A DNA stretch of 64,000 nt. It comes from Phycisphaerae bacterium. GTDB taxonomy: Bacteria > Planctomycetota > Phycisphaerae > Phycisphaerales > UBA1924. Numbering within the stretch: position 1 is the stretch's first letter; every line of letters starts with the position of its first letter. Below, one piece after another: positions 48,363-56,675 of the stretch. The notes below the pieces were generated by a model. It did no database searches, had not been told where the DNA came from, and saw nothing but the letters and a program-made list of their open reading frames with translations. Position numbers and translations under genes: made by a program. The stretch is from the NCBI GenBank assembly GCA_016873295.1, contig VGXM01000005.1, positions 1 through 64,000 on the forward strand. Direction: 5' to 3'.

Positions 48363-50126
48363 TCAGGGGGCGGCGGGCGGGAGGTCGGCGAGTTCCTTGA
48401 GGGCGGCCTGGCGGGTCTCGTCGGATTCCGCCGCCCGCGACAGCATTCGCCTGGCGCCGTCGAGGTCGCCGGTATGGCGCAGGGCCACGCCCAGGGCGAG
48501 GTAGGGGACGGTGGAGAGCGGGCGCCTTCCCCCGGCCTCGACGTCGGCGACCGCGAGGCGGTACTGCTCGATCGCGTCCGCGGCGCGATCGAGGTTGAAA
48601 AGGTAGAGGTTGCCGAGGTTGACGCGGGCCATGTAGGCCTGCGGGAGGGTGCGGGCGGCCTCCCGCAGCGCCTCCTCCGCCCGCGGCCACTCGCCGGCGC
48701 GGCGGAGGAGGTTCCCCAATGAGAACCAAGACCGACCCAGGTCGGGATCGACTTCGAGGGCCCGCGCGTGCGCCCGGATCGCCTCGCCGGTCCGCCCCTG
48801 GCGTTCGAGCTCGCTGCCCAGGTAGCTGAAGACCAGCCCGCCCGTCGGCCCGGTCCGCTCCTCGACGGCCGCGGCGTGCCGCCACAGCGACTCGGTGTCG
48901 GCCCACGCGCCCGACTGCCTGACCGTCGCGCGGACGAGCAGGGCGGCGAGGAGCACGGCGGGCAGCGCCAGCAGGAGACCCCGACCGGCCGCGGCCGAGG
49001 CGGATCGCCAGGCCCGGGAGGCGAGCCACCCGAGCACGATCATCCACCCGATCAGCGCGACGTAGGAGTAGCGGTCGGCCACGAACTGCTCGCCGCTCTG
49101 GAGCACGCCGAGCACGGGGGCGAGGGTCACGGCGTAGGCGAGCGCGGCGGCGGAGAACGCCGGGGCGCGCCGGAGGCCCCAGAGCGCGACGCCGATCAGC
49201 GCGGCGACGAAGACGTAGGAAAGCAGGAAGAGCGGCGCGCCCGGATCGAGCCCCTTCGGGAGCTCGTAGAGCGGGGAGAGGTCCGCCGGGGCGAGTGTCT
49301 TGAGCACGTAGAAGAGCAGCCCGTAGCAGGCCTGCACGGCGCGCTCGATCACCCCCCACTGCTCAAGGGACTTGGTGGCGAGCGCGGTGTGCTGGGAGAG
49401 GGCGGCGCCGACCGCGGCCGCGGCGCCCAGGGCCGCGAAGGGCCACTTCTGGACCACCACGCGCCGGGCCGGGCCCGCGAGCCATCGTCGTGGATGGTCG
49501 GCGATGCGTCGCAGCGGGGCGAAGTCGAGGATCAGGAGGAGGACAAAGAAGCTCATGCCCCAGGCCTTGGCCAGGAGAGAGAGGGCCAGGAGCGCCACCG
49601 CCGCCCGGTGCCAGGGGCGGGAGCGGAGCGCCGCTTCGCCGGGCGTGACGGCGCGGAGGTAGGCCGAGGCGGCCAGGAGCATGAACAGGACGCTGAGCAC
49701 GTCGCGGCGCTCGGTGACCCACGCCACGCTCTCGACGCGGAGCGGGTGGAGGCCCCAGGCGCCGGCGGCGACGAGCCCGCCGAAGAGCGCGGCCCAACCG
49801 CCCGCCCGCGGCCACGGCGCGATCAGACGCCGCGCCAGCGCGAAGACCAGGGCCGTGTTGGCGGCGTGGATGAGGACGTTGGTGAGGTGGAACCCGCGCG
49901 GGTCGAGCCCCCAGACCATCCAGTCGAGGGCGTAGGAGATCCAGGTGAGCGGCTGGTAGTGCCCCATGACCGGCGTGGTGAACATCCACGCGAGGTTGTC
50001 GGCGGTCAGCCCGCGGATGCGCGGGTTCTCCGTCACCAGCGTCGGATCGTCCCAGCGCACGAAGTCCGCGCCCAGCGCGGGCCAGAACGCCAGCACCACG
50101 AGCGCCGCCGGGGCGACGCAGGCCAC
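48363..50126 (-). CDS. Polytopic membrane protein with C-terminal TPRs (TMTC/glycosyltransferase-like)
   Basis: The first ~390 residues contain about ten hydrophobic segments. The N-terminal signature FVRWDDPTLVTENPRIRGLT and PLTWISYALDWMVWGLDPRG resembles TMTC-type and PMT-like O-glycosyltransferase relatives in planctomycetes. VESVAWVTERRDVLSVLFML is also typical. The C-terminal ~190 residues are TPR units (GRSWFSLGNLLRRAGEWPRA, YLALGVALRHTGDLDGARR). The start is GTG at 50126; no better start lies upstream in frame. Transferase activity is possible but unproven for this group. Confidence 0.83.
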   Translation of the reverse strand: MACVAPAALVVLAFWPALGADFVRWDDPTLVTENPRIRGLTADNLAWMFTTPVMGHYQPLTWISYALDWMVWGLDPRGFHLTNVLIHAANTALVFALARRLIAPWPRAGGWAALFGGLVAAGAWGLHPLRVESVAWVTERRDVLSVLFMLLAASAYLRAVTPGEAALRSRPWHRAAVALLALSLLAKAWGMSFFVLLLILDFAPLRRIADHPRRWLAGPARRVVVQKWPFAALGAAAAVGAALSQHTALATKSLEQWGVIERAVQACYGLLFYVLKTLAPADLSPLYELPKGLDPGAPLFLLSYVFVAALIGVALWGLRRAPAFSAAALAYAVTLAPVLGVLQSGEQFVADRYSYVALIGWMIVLGWLASRAWRSASAAAGRGLLLALPAVLLAALLVRATVRQSGAWADTESLWRHAAAVEERTGPTGGLVFSYLGSELERQGRTGEAIRAHARALEVDPDLGRSWFSLGNLLRRAGEWPRAEEALREAARTLPQAYMARVNLGNLYLFNLDRAADAIEQYRLAVADVEAGGRRPLSTVPYLALGVALRHTGDLDGARRMLSRAAESDETRQAALKELADLPPAAP

Positions 50127-50216
50127 CGTCGCGGCCCACCGGGGCGGTTGATCGGCGGGGCTTGTCGCGGCGGGCGTGGGCAGGCGGGGTCCTCGGGGGG
50201 CGATGGTACCGCGGGG

Positions 50217-51029
50217 TCAGACCCGCCCGGCGCCGGCGATCTCCCGCTCGCCCAGCACCGCGAGCGGCCGCGGGCGCCTCCTGAAGGCGCCGGAGGCCTC
50301 GCACCCGCAACGGATGATGTGGGCGGCCTCGTCGGGATCGTCGGTGAGCGGGAGCAGGGCGGCGTCGTCGGGCGAGATGGTGCCGGCGGCGATCATGTCG
50401 TTGAGGACGAAGTCCATGAGGGGGCGCCAATAGTCGCGCCCCATGAGGACGATGGGGAACTGGCGGATCTTGCCGGTCTGAACGAGGGTCGCGGTCTCGA
50501 AGAGCTCGTCCATGGTGCCGAACCCGCCGGGCAAGATGACGAAGGCGTAGCTGTACTTCACGAGCATGACCTTGCGCACGAAGAAGTACCTGAACTCGAT
50601 CATGCGGTCGAGGTAGGGGTTCGGGGCCTGCTCCATGGGCAGCTCGATGTTGCAGCCGACGCTGCGCCCGCCGGCGTCGCGGGCGCCGCGGTTGGCGGCC
50701 TCCATGATGCCGGGCCCGCCGCCGGTCATGACGGTGAGCCCCATGGAGGCGATCCGGCGCCCCATCTCCCGGGCCATCCCGTAGTAGGGGTTGGACTCCT
50801 CGAACCGGGCCGACCCGAAAACCGTCACGCAGGGTCCCACGAAGTGGAGTTGGCGGAATCCCCGAACGAACTCCAAAAGGATGCGGCAGGCCCGAAGCAA
50901 CTCCGTACCGCGCCAGAGCGGACCGGCCAGGAAGTGACGGACATCGTCGGACCCGGCCCAGTGGCCCCAGACCTCCCCGTGGGTCGGGGGCCAAGAGGGT
51001 CTGGGCGGTCGTCCGTCGTCGCTGGTCAC
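50217..51029 (-). CDS. LOG family protein (TIGR00730 type)
   Basis: The Rossmann-like protein has the LOG motif PGGFGTMDELFE and the preceding TGGGPGIMEAANRGA. VTVFGSARFEESNPYY marks the start of the domain. Characterised relatives cleave nucleoside 5'-monophosphates, including cytokinin precursors, to base and ribose phosphate. GTG 51029 with AGGA upstream gives 270 residues, including an ~55-residue N-terminal extension. Earlier starts would run far into the divergent promoter region. The physiological role is unknown. Confidence 0.85.
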   Translation of the reverse strand: MTSDDGRPPRPSWPPTHGEVWGHWAGSDDVRHFLAGPLWRGTELLRACRILLEFVRGFRQLHFVGPCVTVFGSARFEESNPYYGMAREMGRRIASMGLTVMTGGGPGIMEAANRGARDAGGRSVGCNIELPMEQAPNPYLDRMIEFRYFFVRKVMLVKYSYAFVILPGGFGTMDELFETATLVQTGKIRQFPIVLMGRDYWRPLMDFVLNDMIAAGTISPDDAALLPLTDDPDEAAHIIRCGCEASGAFRRRPRPLAVLGEREIAGAGRV

Positions 51030-51375
51030 GCGGGCGTCCTGAACCTCGGGGAGGAGCCCGAGTGCCGACGCGGCCCCGGGTAAACACACTATTCTTGGCC
51101 CGCCGCCGGAGATGAGGGTGGCGCATGGGGCCAAGTTTCGATACAAATGTACTCGGTTCCTCCGGTGATCCGCTCGGTCACCGGCGGGCACTGGGACCGG
51201 TTGCCGGCAACCGTACGATGAGCGGCCCGGCCTCCGATCGCGGGGGAGGCCCTTGGCGCGGCGTTCTGCTTCCGCCAGGGTGCCCGGGACAAGGGCTCGG
51301 GCGCGGTCCGGGCGGCGGGGGAATCTGGTTCTAGCGGCGCCGGGTCGGCGTGGTCGGTTCGATCTCAGGGTCAGC
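51030..51375. other. Divergent intergenic region with two palindromes
   Basis: No gene is seen. CCGGTGA (51162-51168) pairs with TCACCGG (51178-51184), and CGGTTGCCGGCAACCG at 51198-51213 is a perfect 16-base palindrome. Both lie between the divergent LOG and PAS-LuxR genes. They could be operators or 5'-UTR hairpins of the regulator gene. Confidence 0.45.
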
Positions 51376-52029
51376 ATGGTCATGACAGACACCGGACGTA
51401 GCCCCCCCTTGGCGCCTCCCATCGATCCCGGTGCCGTCTGGCAGGCGCTGGTCTTGGACAGCGGGAGCGCGGTGGCGATCGTTGACGTGGACGGGGTTGT
51501 GCGGTTCGGCAATGCCGCGTTCGACCGCATGCTCGGGCTGGACTCGGGGTCGTCGGTGGGGCGCCGGCTCCACGAGGTGTTCCCCCCCACGATCGCCGAG
51601 GAGCGGGCGGCGATCGTCCGTGAGGTCGCGACGCAGGGTCAGCAGCGGACGCTGCAGGGCATGGTCGGCGCGACCTGGCGGCATACGACGTTCCGGCCTC
51701 TGGGGACGGGGCCCGATGGCAAGGCGACGGTGCTCATCGTGTGCACGAGCGGCGCCGAGGACGCGCGCTCCGAGGACGGAGCGCCCGTCGCCACGGCCCG
51801 CACGCACGACCTGGGCGACCTCAGCATGCTCACGACCCGCGAGCTGGAGATCCTCAAGCTCATCGCCAGGGGCCTCTCGACGGCGGACATCGGCAAGAGC
51901 CTCCATCGATCGGTCAAGACCATCGAGTGGCACCGCGTGGCCTTGGGCAACAAGCTGGGCGTGAGCAACCGCGTCGAGCTGGCCCGGATCGCCATCCGCG
52001 CCGGGCTGGTGCGCCTTGACAAGGCCTGA
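51376..52029 (+). CDS. PAS-domain LuxR-type transcriptional regulator
   Basis: An N-terminal PAS fold (residues ~20-130) starts at ALVLDSGSAVAIVDVDGVV and includes GNAAFDRMLG. After a linker, a LuxR/FixJ-type helix-turn-helix follows: LTTRELEILKLIARGLSTAD, IGKSLHRSVKTIEWHR, NKLGVSNRVELARIAIRAGL. There is no receiver domain, so it may sense a small ligand or redox state directly. Two ATGs (51376 and 51382) are close together; the first is given. Targets are unknown. A perfect palindrome lies ~160 bases upstream. Confidence 0.87.
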   Translation: MVMTDTGRSPPLAPPIDPGAVWQALVLDSGSAVAIVDVDGVVRFGNAAFDRMLGLDSGSSVGRRLHEVFPPTIAEERAAIVREVATQGQQRTLQGMVGATWRHTTFRPLGTGPDGKATVLIVCTSGAEDARSEDGAPVATARTHDLGDLSMLTTRELEILKLIARGLSTADIGKSLHRSVKTIEWHRVALGNKLGVSNRVELARIAIRAGLVRLDKA

Positions 52030-52068
52030 GCCGACCGCGACCGGCGCGCCTGAGCGGCCTAGGATTTG

Positions 52069-52086
52069 TTGATAAGCGTTTCTCAA
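52069..52086. promoter_or_regulatory. Putative Zur operator of the second zinc locus
   Basis: TTGATAAGCGTTTCTCAA is an 18-base imperfect palindrome (14 of 18 positions symmetric). Read on the minus strand it is TTGAGA-N6-TATCAA, almost the same as the element before znuA (18379-18396). It overlaps the first base of the start codon at 52086, so binding would block transcription or the start of translation. Confidence 0.6.
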
Positions 52087-52466
52087 TGACGCTCCCTCGC
52101 CGTCATCGTCGCGGCTCTCTCGTCGGCCCCTGCGTGGTCGCGGCGGTGGTGATGCTGTGGTCGTCGCTGGGGTTCGTGGCGGGTTGGCACGCCGGCGTGC
52201 ACCGGCACGCGCGCGTCGCGGCGTCCGGCGACTGCTGCCACCACGAGCGCGGGCCTGAGCCCGGGCACGCGCCGGGCGATCGGCGTGATGACTGCGGTAC
52301 CTGCGTGCAGTTGCTCGTGGCCCGCCCGCAGGCGCCCGCGGCGGCGCCGCCGGCGCTCCTCGTCGCGGCCGCGCCGATCGGCGTCGTCGCGGCGGCTCGG
52401 GCCGTCCCGGGCGAGCGGGTCGATGCGCGGTTCATCCGCACCAGCCGCGGGCCGCCCCGGGCCTGA
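52086..52466 (+). CDS. Small His/Cys-rich membrane protein at the head of the zinc locus
   Basis: The 126-residue protein has one N-terminal hydrophobic segment (GPCVVAAVVMLWSSLGFVAG). A His/Cys cluster follows: HAGVHRHARV, GDCCHHERGPEPGHAPGD and DDCGTCVQLL. A second weakly hydrophobic stretch is Ala-rich. The layout recalls DUF2946-like small metal-linked proteins, but the match is not certain. The palindrome at the start codon and the downstream genes suggest a role in zinc handling at the membrane. The ATG lacks a clear ribosome binding site, so the message may be leaderless or start at an internal GTG. Confidence 0.6.
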   Translation: MTLPRRHRRGSLVGPCVVAAVVMLWSSLGFVAGWHAGVHRHARVAASGDCCHHERGPEPGHAPGDRRDDCGTCVQLLVARPQAPAAAPPALLVAAAPIGVVAAARAVPGERVDARFIRTSRGPPRA

Positions 52467-52567
52467 CCGGCGTCGGCGCGCCCCGCGCGCTCCCCCACTG
52501 CTCCCGCGTCATCCCTTGTCCGCCGGCGCTCCCGCGCGCCGGGCATTCCCCCGTTGAGGAGCGTCCC

Positions 52568-53386
52568 ATGCGTTCCAACGGTTTGCGTCCGCGGGCCTTC
52601 ACGCTCATCGAGCTGCTCGTGGTCATCGCGATCGTGGCCCTGCTGATCTCGGTCCTGCTCCCCGCGCTGGGGAAGAGCCGGCGCGCGGCCCAGGCCCTCC
52701 GCTGCCTCTCCAACATCCGCCAGCTCGAGACCGCCCACCAGCTCTACCTCAACGACCACAAGGAGTGGTTCGTCGACGCGGGCCTCGCGCACGGCGGCGT
52801 CACGACGCTCGCGGGCGTCCGGCGGGCCTGGCCCCTCCAGCTCGAACCCTACATCGGCACCACCCCCTCGCTCCGCTCGCCCGTCGACCGGAGCCCCGCC
52901 TGGCCCGTGTCGCAGGGCGGGCGCTTCGACGGCATCACCCTCCGGGAACTGGTCGACCTCCTCGAGAGCGGGCAGCCCGCGGACCTCTCGCGCCTGGGGC
53001 GGTGGACCAGCTACGGGCTCAACAACTGGACCTCGCGGAGCAGGACACCCGGGCTCGATCCGGCCCGCGAGCCCTTCGATCGACTCTCCAAGGTTCCGTC
53101 GCCCAGCGGCACGGTCCACTTCCTGATGATGACGCAGGGGCCCGACGGCAGCACCTACGCCAGGGCCGACCACGTCCATGCCGAATCCTGGAGCGACGCG
53201 GGCGATCCCCTGGCGCCGCGGCTGGCCTCGCGGCAGGTGGACCTCTCGGCCCACGGGGGCAGGCCCCAGGACGCCTCGGGGCTCTCCAACTTCGCCTTCC
53301 TCGACGGGCACGCGGCGACGCTGCCCTTCGGGAGGGTGTACCGCACGTTCAACGACAACCAGTTCGACCCAAGAGTGGCCCATTGA
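52568..53386 (+). CDS. Type II secretion-like pseudopilin with C-terminal DG motif
   Basis: A prepilin leader is clear: AFTLIELLVVIAIVALLISV, cleaved before the Phe, with the +5 Glu. The C-terminal part ends with SNFAFLDGHAATLPFGRVY, typical of planctomycete pseudopilins of the DUF1559/H-X9-DG kind. It has GAGG of TTGAGGAGCG as ribosome binding site. These proteins are abundant in planctomycetes, and their role is mostly unknown. It lies 101 bases after the His/Cys-rich gene and 33 before the all3515-like gene, so it is probably part of the same operon. Confidence 0.83.
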   Translation: MRSNGLRPRAFTLIELLVVIAIVALLISVLLPALGKSRRAAQALRCLSNIRQLETAHQLYLNDHKEWFVDAGLAHGGVTTLAGVRRAWPLQLEPYIGTTPSLRSPVDRSPAWPVSQGGRFDGITLRELVDLLESGQPADLSRLGRWTSYGLNNWTSRSRTPGLDPAREPFDRLSKVPSPSGTVHFLMMTQGPDGSTYARADHVHAESWSDAGDPLAPRLASRQVDLSAHGGRPQDASGLSNFAFLDGHAATLPFGRVYRTFNDNQFDPRVAH

Positions 53387-53419
53387 ACCGCGCCTCGGCG
53401 CGGAGAAGAAGGAACCAGC

Positions 53420-54199
53420 ATGGCACGCATTCGCGGTCTTTCCCTCATCGCGGCGGCGACGGTCGCCCCCGCGGCGTTGGCCCAGGTCCATGGCGGGGAC
53501 GTCATCCTCGCCCTCCAGGACGGCAGGATCGTCACCGGGGCCGTCGCCCTCGGACAGACCGAGCCCTACTTCCCCGAGCAGGTCTTCGGGGGCGAGTTGG
53601 ACCCCGTCACGCACTTCGGCGACGAGCCCGGGTTTGACTCGGCGCCCGGTACCTTCCCACCCTTCTCTCAGGTGGGGTTCACGATCCGCCGGGCGCTCCG
53701 GGCGTGGGACGGCGCGGGATTCGAGTCGATCCCGGCGGAGCGGATCGAGGTGCGGCGGGGCACGCTGGGGCCGGTGCTCACGCCGACGGGCGACGACCCG
53801 GTCGTCGGGTTCGCCCTGACCGTCAACGCGCTGGGCGAGCTGCACGGGCACCTGGGGTTCTTGCTGCTGGCGCCGGCGGGCGCGGGGGTCTACCTGCTGG
53901 AACTGGAGCTCTGGCACGATGCGCCCGCCTCGGCGGTCTCGCGGCCCTTCTGGATCGTCTTCAACCACGACCGGACCGAGCCCGAGCACGAGGCCGCGGT
54001 GGAGCACGTCTACCTCACGCGCGTCTGCCCGGCGGACCGCAACCTCGACCGCACCGTCGACTTCAACGACGTGCTGGGGTATCTCAACGAGTTCAACGAG
54101 GGGCTGCCCCGCGCCGACCTGACCGGCGACGGCGTGGTGGACTTCAACGACTTCCTGGCGTTCCTCAACTACTTCAACGGGCCCTGCCCCATTCTCTGA
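53420..54199 (+). CDS. Secreted all3515-like (Zur-repressed type) protein with EF-hand/dockerin-like tail
   Basis: A signal peptide ends at ALAQ. The middle part has FGDEPGFDSAPGTFPP, GFALTVNALGELHGHLGF and RPFWIVFNHDRTEPEHE. From memory these match in outline the all3515-type proteins of cyanobacteria and others, which are repressed by Zur. The C-terminus carries two calcium-loop repeats (DRTVDFNDVLGYLNEFNEG and DGVVDFNDFLAFLNYFNG) in place of the PEP-CTERM tail often seen on such proteins. Several His residues may bind zinc. It lies directly before the ABC genes. Confidence 0.72.
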   Translation: MARIRGLSLIAAATVAPAALAQVHGGDVILALQDGRIVTGAVALGQTEPYFPEQVFGGELDPVTHFGDEPGFDSAPGTFPPFSQVGFTIRRALRAWDGAGFESIPAERIEVRRGTLGPVLTPTGDDPVVGFALTVNALGELHGHLGFLLLAPAGAGVYLLELELWHDAPASAVSRPFWIVFNHDRTEPEHEAAVEHVYLTRVCPADRNLDRTVDFNDVLGYLNEFNEGLPRADLTGDGVVDFNDFLAFLNYFNGPCPIL

Positions 54200-54255
54200 C
54201 GTCACCGCGAGGGGGGGTCGGCGTGTATGCTCTGTGCCCCCGAGGACGGCTCCTC

Positions 54256-54930
54256 TTGACGACCCCGATCCCGCTGTCGATCCGCGACCTGAAGTTCCGG
54301 TACGAGCCCGCCGGGCCCTGGACCGTGGAGATCGCGCAGCTCGACGTGCGCGCGGGGGAGCAGGTGCTGCTGACGGGCGGGTCGGGGTCGGGCAAGAGCA
54401 CGCTGCTGCACCTGGTGAGCGGCCTGGTGGACCCGGCGGAGGGCTCGGTCTTGATCGCCGGGCACAACATCCACGACCTGCGCGGGGCCCGTCGCGACCT
54501 CTTCCGCGGGCGTCACGTGGGCGTGATCTTCCAGACCTTCAACCTGCTGCACGGGTTCAGCGCGCTGGAGAACGTGATGGCGGCGATGATGTTCGGGACG
54601 ATCCCGCGCGCCGAGCACGCCGGGCGGGCCCGGCGCCTGCTCGAACACCTCGGGATCGAGCGGGTCGACGCCCCGGCCGACCGCCTGAGCGTGGGGCAGC
54701 AGCAGCGCGTGGCGGTGGCGCGGGCCCTGGCGTGCGACCCGGTGCTGGTGCTCGCCGACGAGCCGACCGCGAGCCTGGACCCGGAGAACAGCGACGCGGC
54801 GATCCGGCTGATCCAGGAGGCGTGCCGGGAGAAGAGCGCGGCCCTGGTGTGCGTGAGCCACGACCCGGCGATGACCGAGCGATTCGAACGCCGCGTGAGA
54901 CTGGCGGACCTGGCCCGCCCGCTGGGATGA
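54256..54930 (+). CDS. LolD/MacB-type ABC transporter ATP-binding protein
   Basis: The ATPase has Walker A GGSGSGKST, Q-loop IFQTFNLL, signature LSVGQQQR, Walker B VLVLADEPTASLD and switch VSHD. These features fit the LolD/MacB branch that works with FtsX-like permeases. TTG 54256 is used, with GAGGA upstream; an in-frame GTG at 54223 is the alternative. The permease starts four bases after the stop. By context it belongs to the zinc locus; similar ATPase-permease-DUF3299 sets occur in zinc-responsive operons of other bacteria. Confidence 0.88.
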   Translation: MTTPIPLSIRDLKFRYEPAGPWTVEIAQLDVRAGEQVLLTGGSGSGKSTLLHLVSGLVDPAEGSVLIAGHNIHDLRGARRDLFRGRHVGVIFQTFNLLHGFSALENVMAAMMFGTIPRAEHAGRARRLLEHLGIERVDAPADRLSVGQQQRVAVARALACDPVLVLADEPTASLDPENSDAAIRLIQEACREKSAALVCVSHDPAMTERFERRVRLADLARPLG

Positions 54931-54934
54931 ACCC

Positions 54935-56227
54935 ATGACCGACTGGACGATCATCCTGCGGAGCATGACCTCGAGGCTCTTCTCGACGCTGGTCACGGTG
55001 CTGACGGTCGCGATCGCGGTGGGGCTGCTGGTGGTGCTGGCGTCGATGCGCGACGCGGGGCGCCGGGCGTTCGAGCGCGGCAGCGGGGACATGCACCTGC
55101 TCGTCAGCGCCGACGCCAGCCCGCTCGTGAGCGTGCTGAACGGGGTCTTCTACGCCAACGCCCCCCGCCGCCCCATCACCTGGGAACGGTACGAGCAACT
55201 GGTCAAAGGCACGCCGGCGGAGTGGGCCATCCCGACGCAACTCGGCGACAGTTACATGGGGCTGCCGGTGCTGGCGACGACGCCGGAGTTCTTCACGCGC
55301 TTCCGCCCCGACGCGGAACACCCGTGGAAGGCCGCGAGCGGGCGGTTCTTCGACAAGCCGTTCGAGGTGGTGGTCGGGGCCCGGGCGGCGAAGGCGACGG
55401 GGCTGCGCGTGGGGGAGCGGGTCTTCCTGACCCACGGCATCGCGCAGTCGCGCCAGGCGGGCGACGCCGGGGCCCCCGAGGCCCACGTCCACTACGACTT
55501 CAGCTACGAGGTCGTCGGCGTGCTCGAACCCACGGGATCGAGCCACGACCGGGCGGTCTTCACCGACCTGGCCAGTTCGTGGGTCATCCACGCCCACGAC
55601 CGCCGCACGCGCCAGGACCCGGCGATCAAGACCACGACGGAGGCGGACCTGGTCGCGGCGGACCGGCTGATCACGGGCGTGTACCTTCGGCTGTTCACCA
55701 GGCCGGGCTCGAACACGCCGGCGAACCTGCCCCAGGTCTTCGACGCGCTCCGGCGGGACGCGACGCTGACGGTGGCGCAGCCCAAACAGGAGATCGACCG
55801 CCTGTTCGTCATCGTGTCGGACCTGAACCAGATCTTCCTGGCGATCGGGGCGTGCGTGCTGCTGGCCAGCGGCGTGGGCATCATGCTCGCGCTGTACAAC
55901 TCCATGGAGAGCCGTCGCCGCCAGGTGGCGGTGCTCCGGGTGCTGGGGGCGAGCAAGGGTCGCGTGTTCGGGCTGGTGCTCACCGAGTCGGCGCTGATCG
56001 GGGTGATGGGTGCGATCGTGGGCGCGGGCGGGGCGGCGATCGGCGCGCGGCTGGTCGCGGCGGCGCTCAAGTCGCGCGTGGGCGTCGTCGTCACACCCGA
56101 CCTCTCGCCGACGGTCGTGGTGGTGCTGCTGGCGGGCACGGTGGTGCTCGCGGCCCTGGCGGGGGTCGTGCCGGCGGTCATGGCCTACCGCACGAGCGTG
56201 GCACGCAACCTGCGCCCGATCGGCTAG
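54935..56227 (+). CDS. FtsX/MacB-like ABC transporter permease
   Basis: The 430-residue protein has one N-terminal helix (LFSTLVTVLTVAIAVGLLVV), a ~250-residue extracytoplasmic MacB-like domain, and three C-terminal helices. The last part includes NSMESRRRQVAVLRVLGASK, the usual FtsX-domain signature. Its partner ATPase is immediately upstream. Proteins of this class do not make a classical channel but transmit ATP hydrolysis to periplasmic partners. A terminal inverted-repeat element begins at its stop codon. Confidence 0.88.
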   Translation: MTDWTIILRSMTSRLFSTLVTVLTVAIAVGLLVVLASMRDAGRRAFERGSGDMHLLVSADASPLVSVLNGVFYANAPRRPITWERYEQLVKGTPAEWAIPTQLGDSYMGLPVLATTPEFFTRFRPDAEHPWKAASGRFFDKPFEVVVGARAAKATGLRVGERVFLTHGIAQSRQAGDAGAPEAHVHYDFSYEVVGVLEPTGSSHDRAVFTDLASSWVIHAHDRRTRQDPAIKTTTEADLVAADRLITGVYLRLFTRPGSNTPANLPQVFDALRRDATLTVAQPKQEIDRLFVIVSDLNQIFLAIGACVLLASGVGIMLALYNSMESRRRQVAVLRVLGASKGRVFGLVLTESALIGVMGAIVGAGGAAIGARLVAAALKSRVGVVVTPDLSPTVVVVLLAGTVVLAALAGVVPAVMAYRTSVARNLRPIG

Positions 56228-56405
56228 GCGCGAGTCGGAAGAACGCGCACCAAGGCGCCAGCGGGTGCCACGGGCGAGCCGCCCGGCGGCTCGCCCGTGC
56301 CGGCGTCCCGACCGGCCTCGAACAGCCGCACGGGTCATCGGGCGAAGCGCCCGATGACCCGTGGCACCCGGAGCGCATCCCTCCACGGACGTCCGACACA
56401 CACCA
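56227..56405. repeat. Dispersed terminal-inverted-repeat element, copy 2 (degenerate right end)
   Basis: The left end GGCGCGAGTCGGAAGAACG matches the other copies. Internal hairpins use CACGGGTCATCGGGCG and its complement around AAGC. The right end (ACGTCCGACACACACCAC) has drifted from the consensus. It abuts the stop codon of the permease gene. Confidence 0.75.
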
Positions 56406-56408
56406 CTC

Positions 56409-56645
56409 GTGGCGTGAGTCGGAAGAACGCGCCCAAAGGCGCCGGCGGGCGCCGCGGGTGCCACGGGCGATCCGCCTTGCGGATCGCCCGTGCCGGCGTC
56501 AGGGCGGGCCTTGAACAGCCGCACGGGTCATCGGGCGAAGCGCCCGATGACCCGTGGCACCCGACCCGCGCGGGTCACGGGCGAAGCGCCCGATGACCCG
56601 TGGCACCCGGAGCGCATCCGTCCACGGACTTCCGACTCGCGCCAC
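56409..56645. repeat. Dispersed terminal-inverted-repeat element, copy 3
   Basis: GTGGCGTGAGTCGGAAG at the left and CTTCCGACTCGCGCCAC at the right form ~17-base terminal inverted repeats with two mismatches. Inside are three hairpins, including CACGGGCGATCCGC/GCGGATCGCCCGTG and two copies of the GGGTCATCGGGCG palindrome. It separates the ABC permease from the DUF3299 gene, which starts 30 bases later. No protein is encoded. Confidence 0.8.
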
Positions 56646-56675
56646 GAGCGCACCCACGCGGGGTACGATCCGGGT

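Noticed and set aside
51162-51213. Riboswitch in front of the PAS-LuxR gene
   Set aside because: Only two simple palindromes are seen. No conserved core of a known riboswitch class could be recognised, so it is listed only as a structured spacer.
56227-56645. Open frames inside the repeat elements (for example TGHRAKRPMTRGTR)
   Set aside because: The same peptide appears because the same palindromic DNA repeats. The elements have terminal inverted repeats and no gene features.
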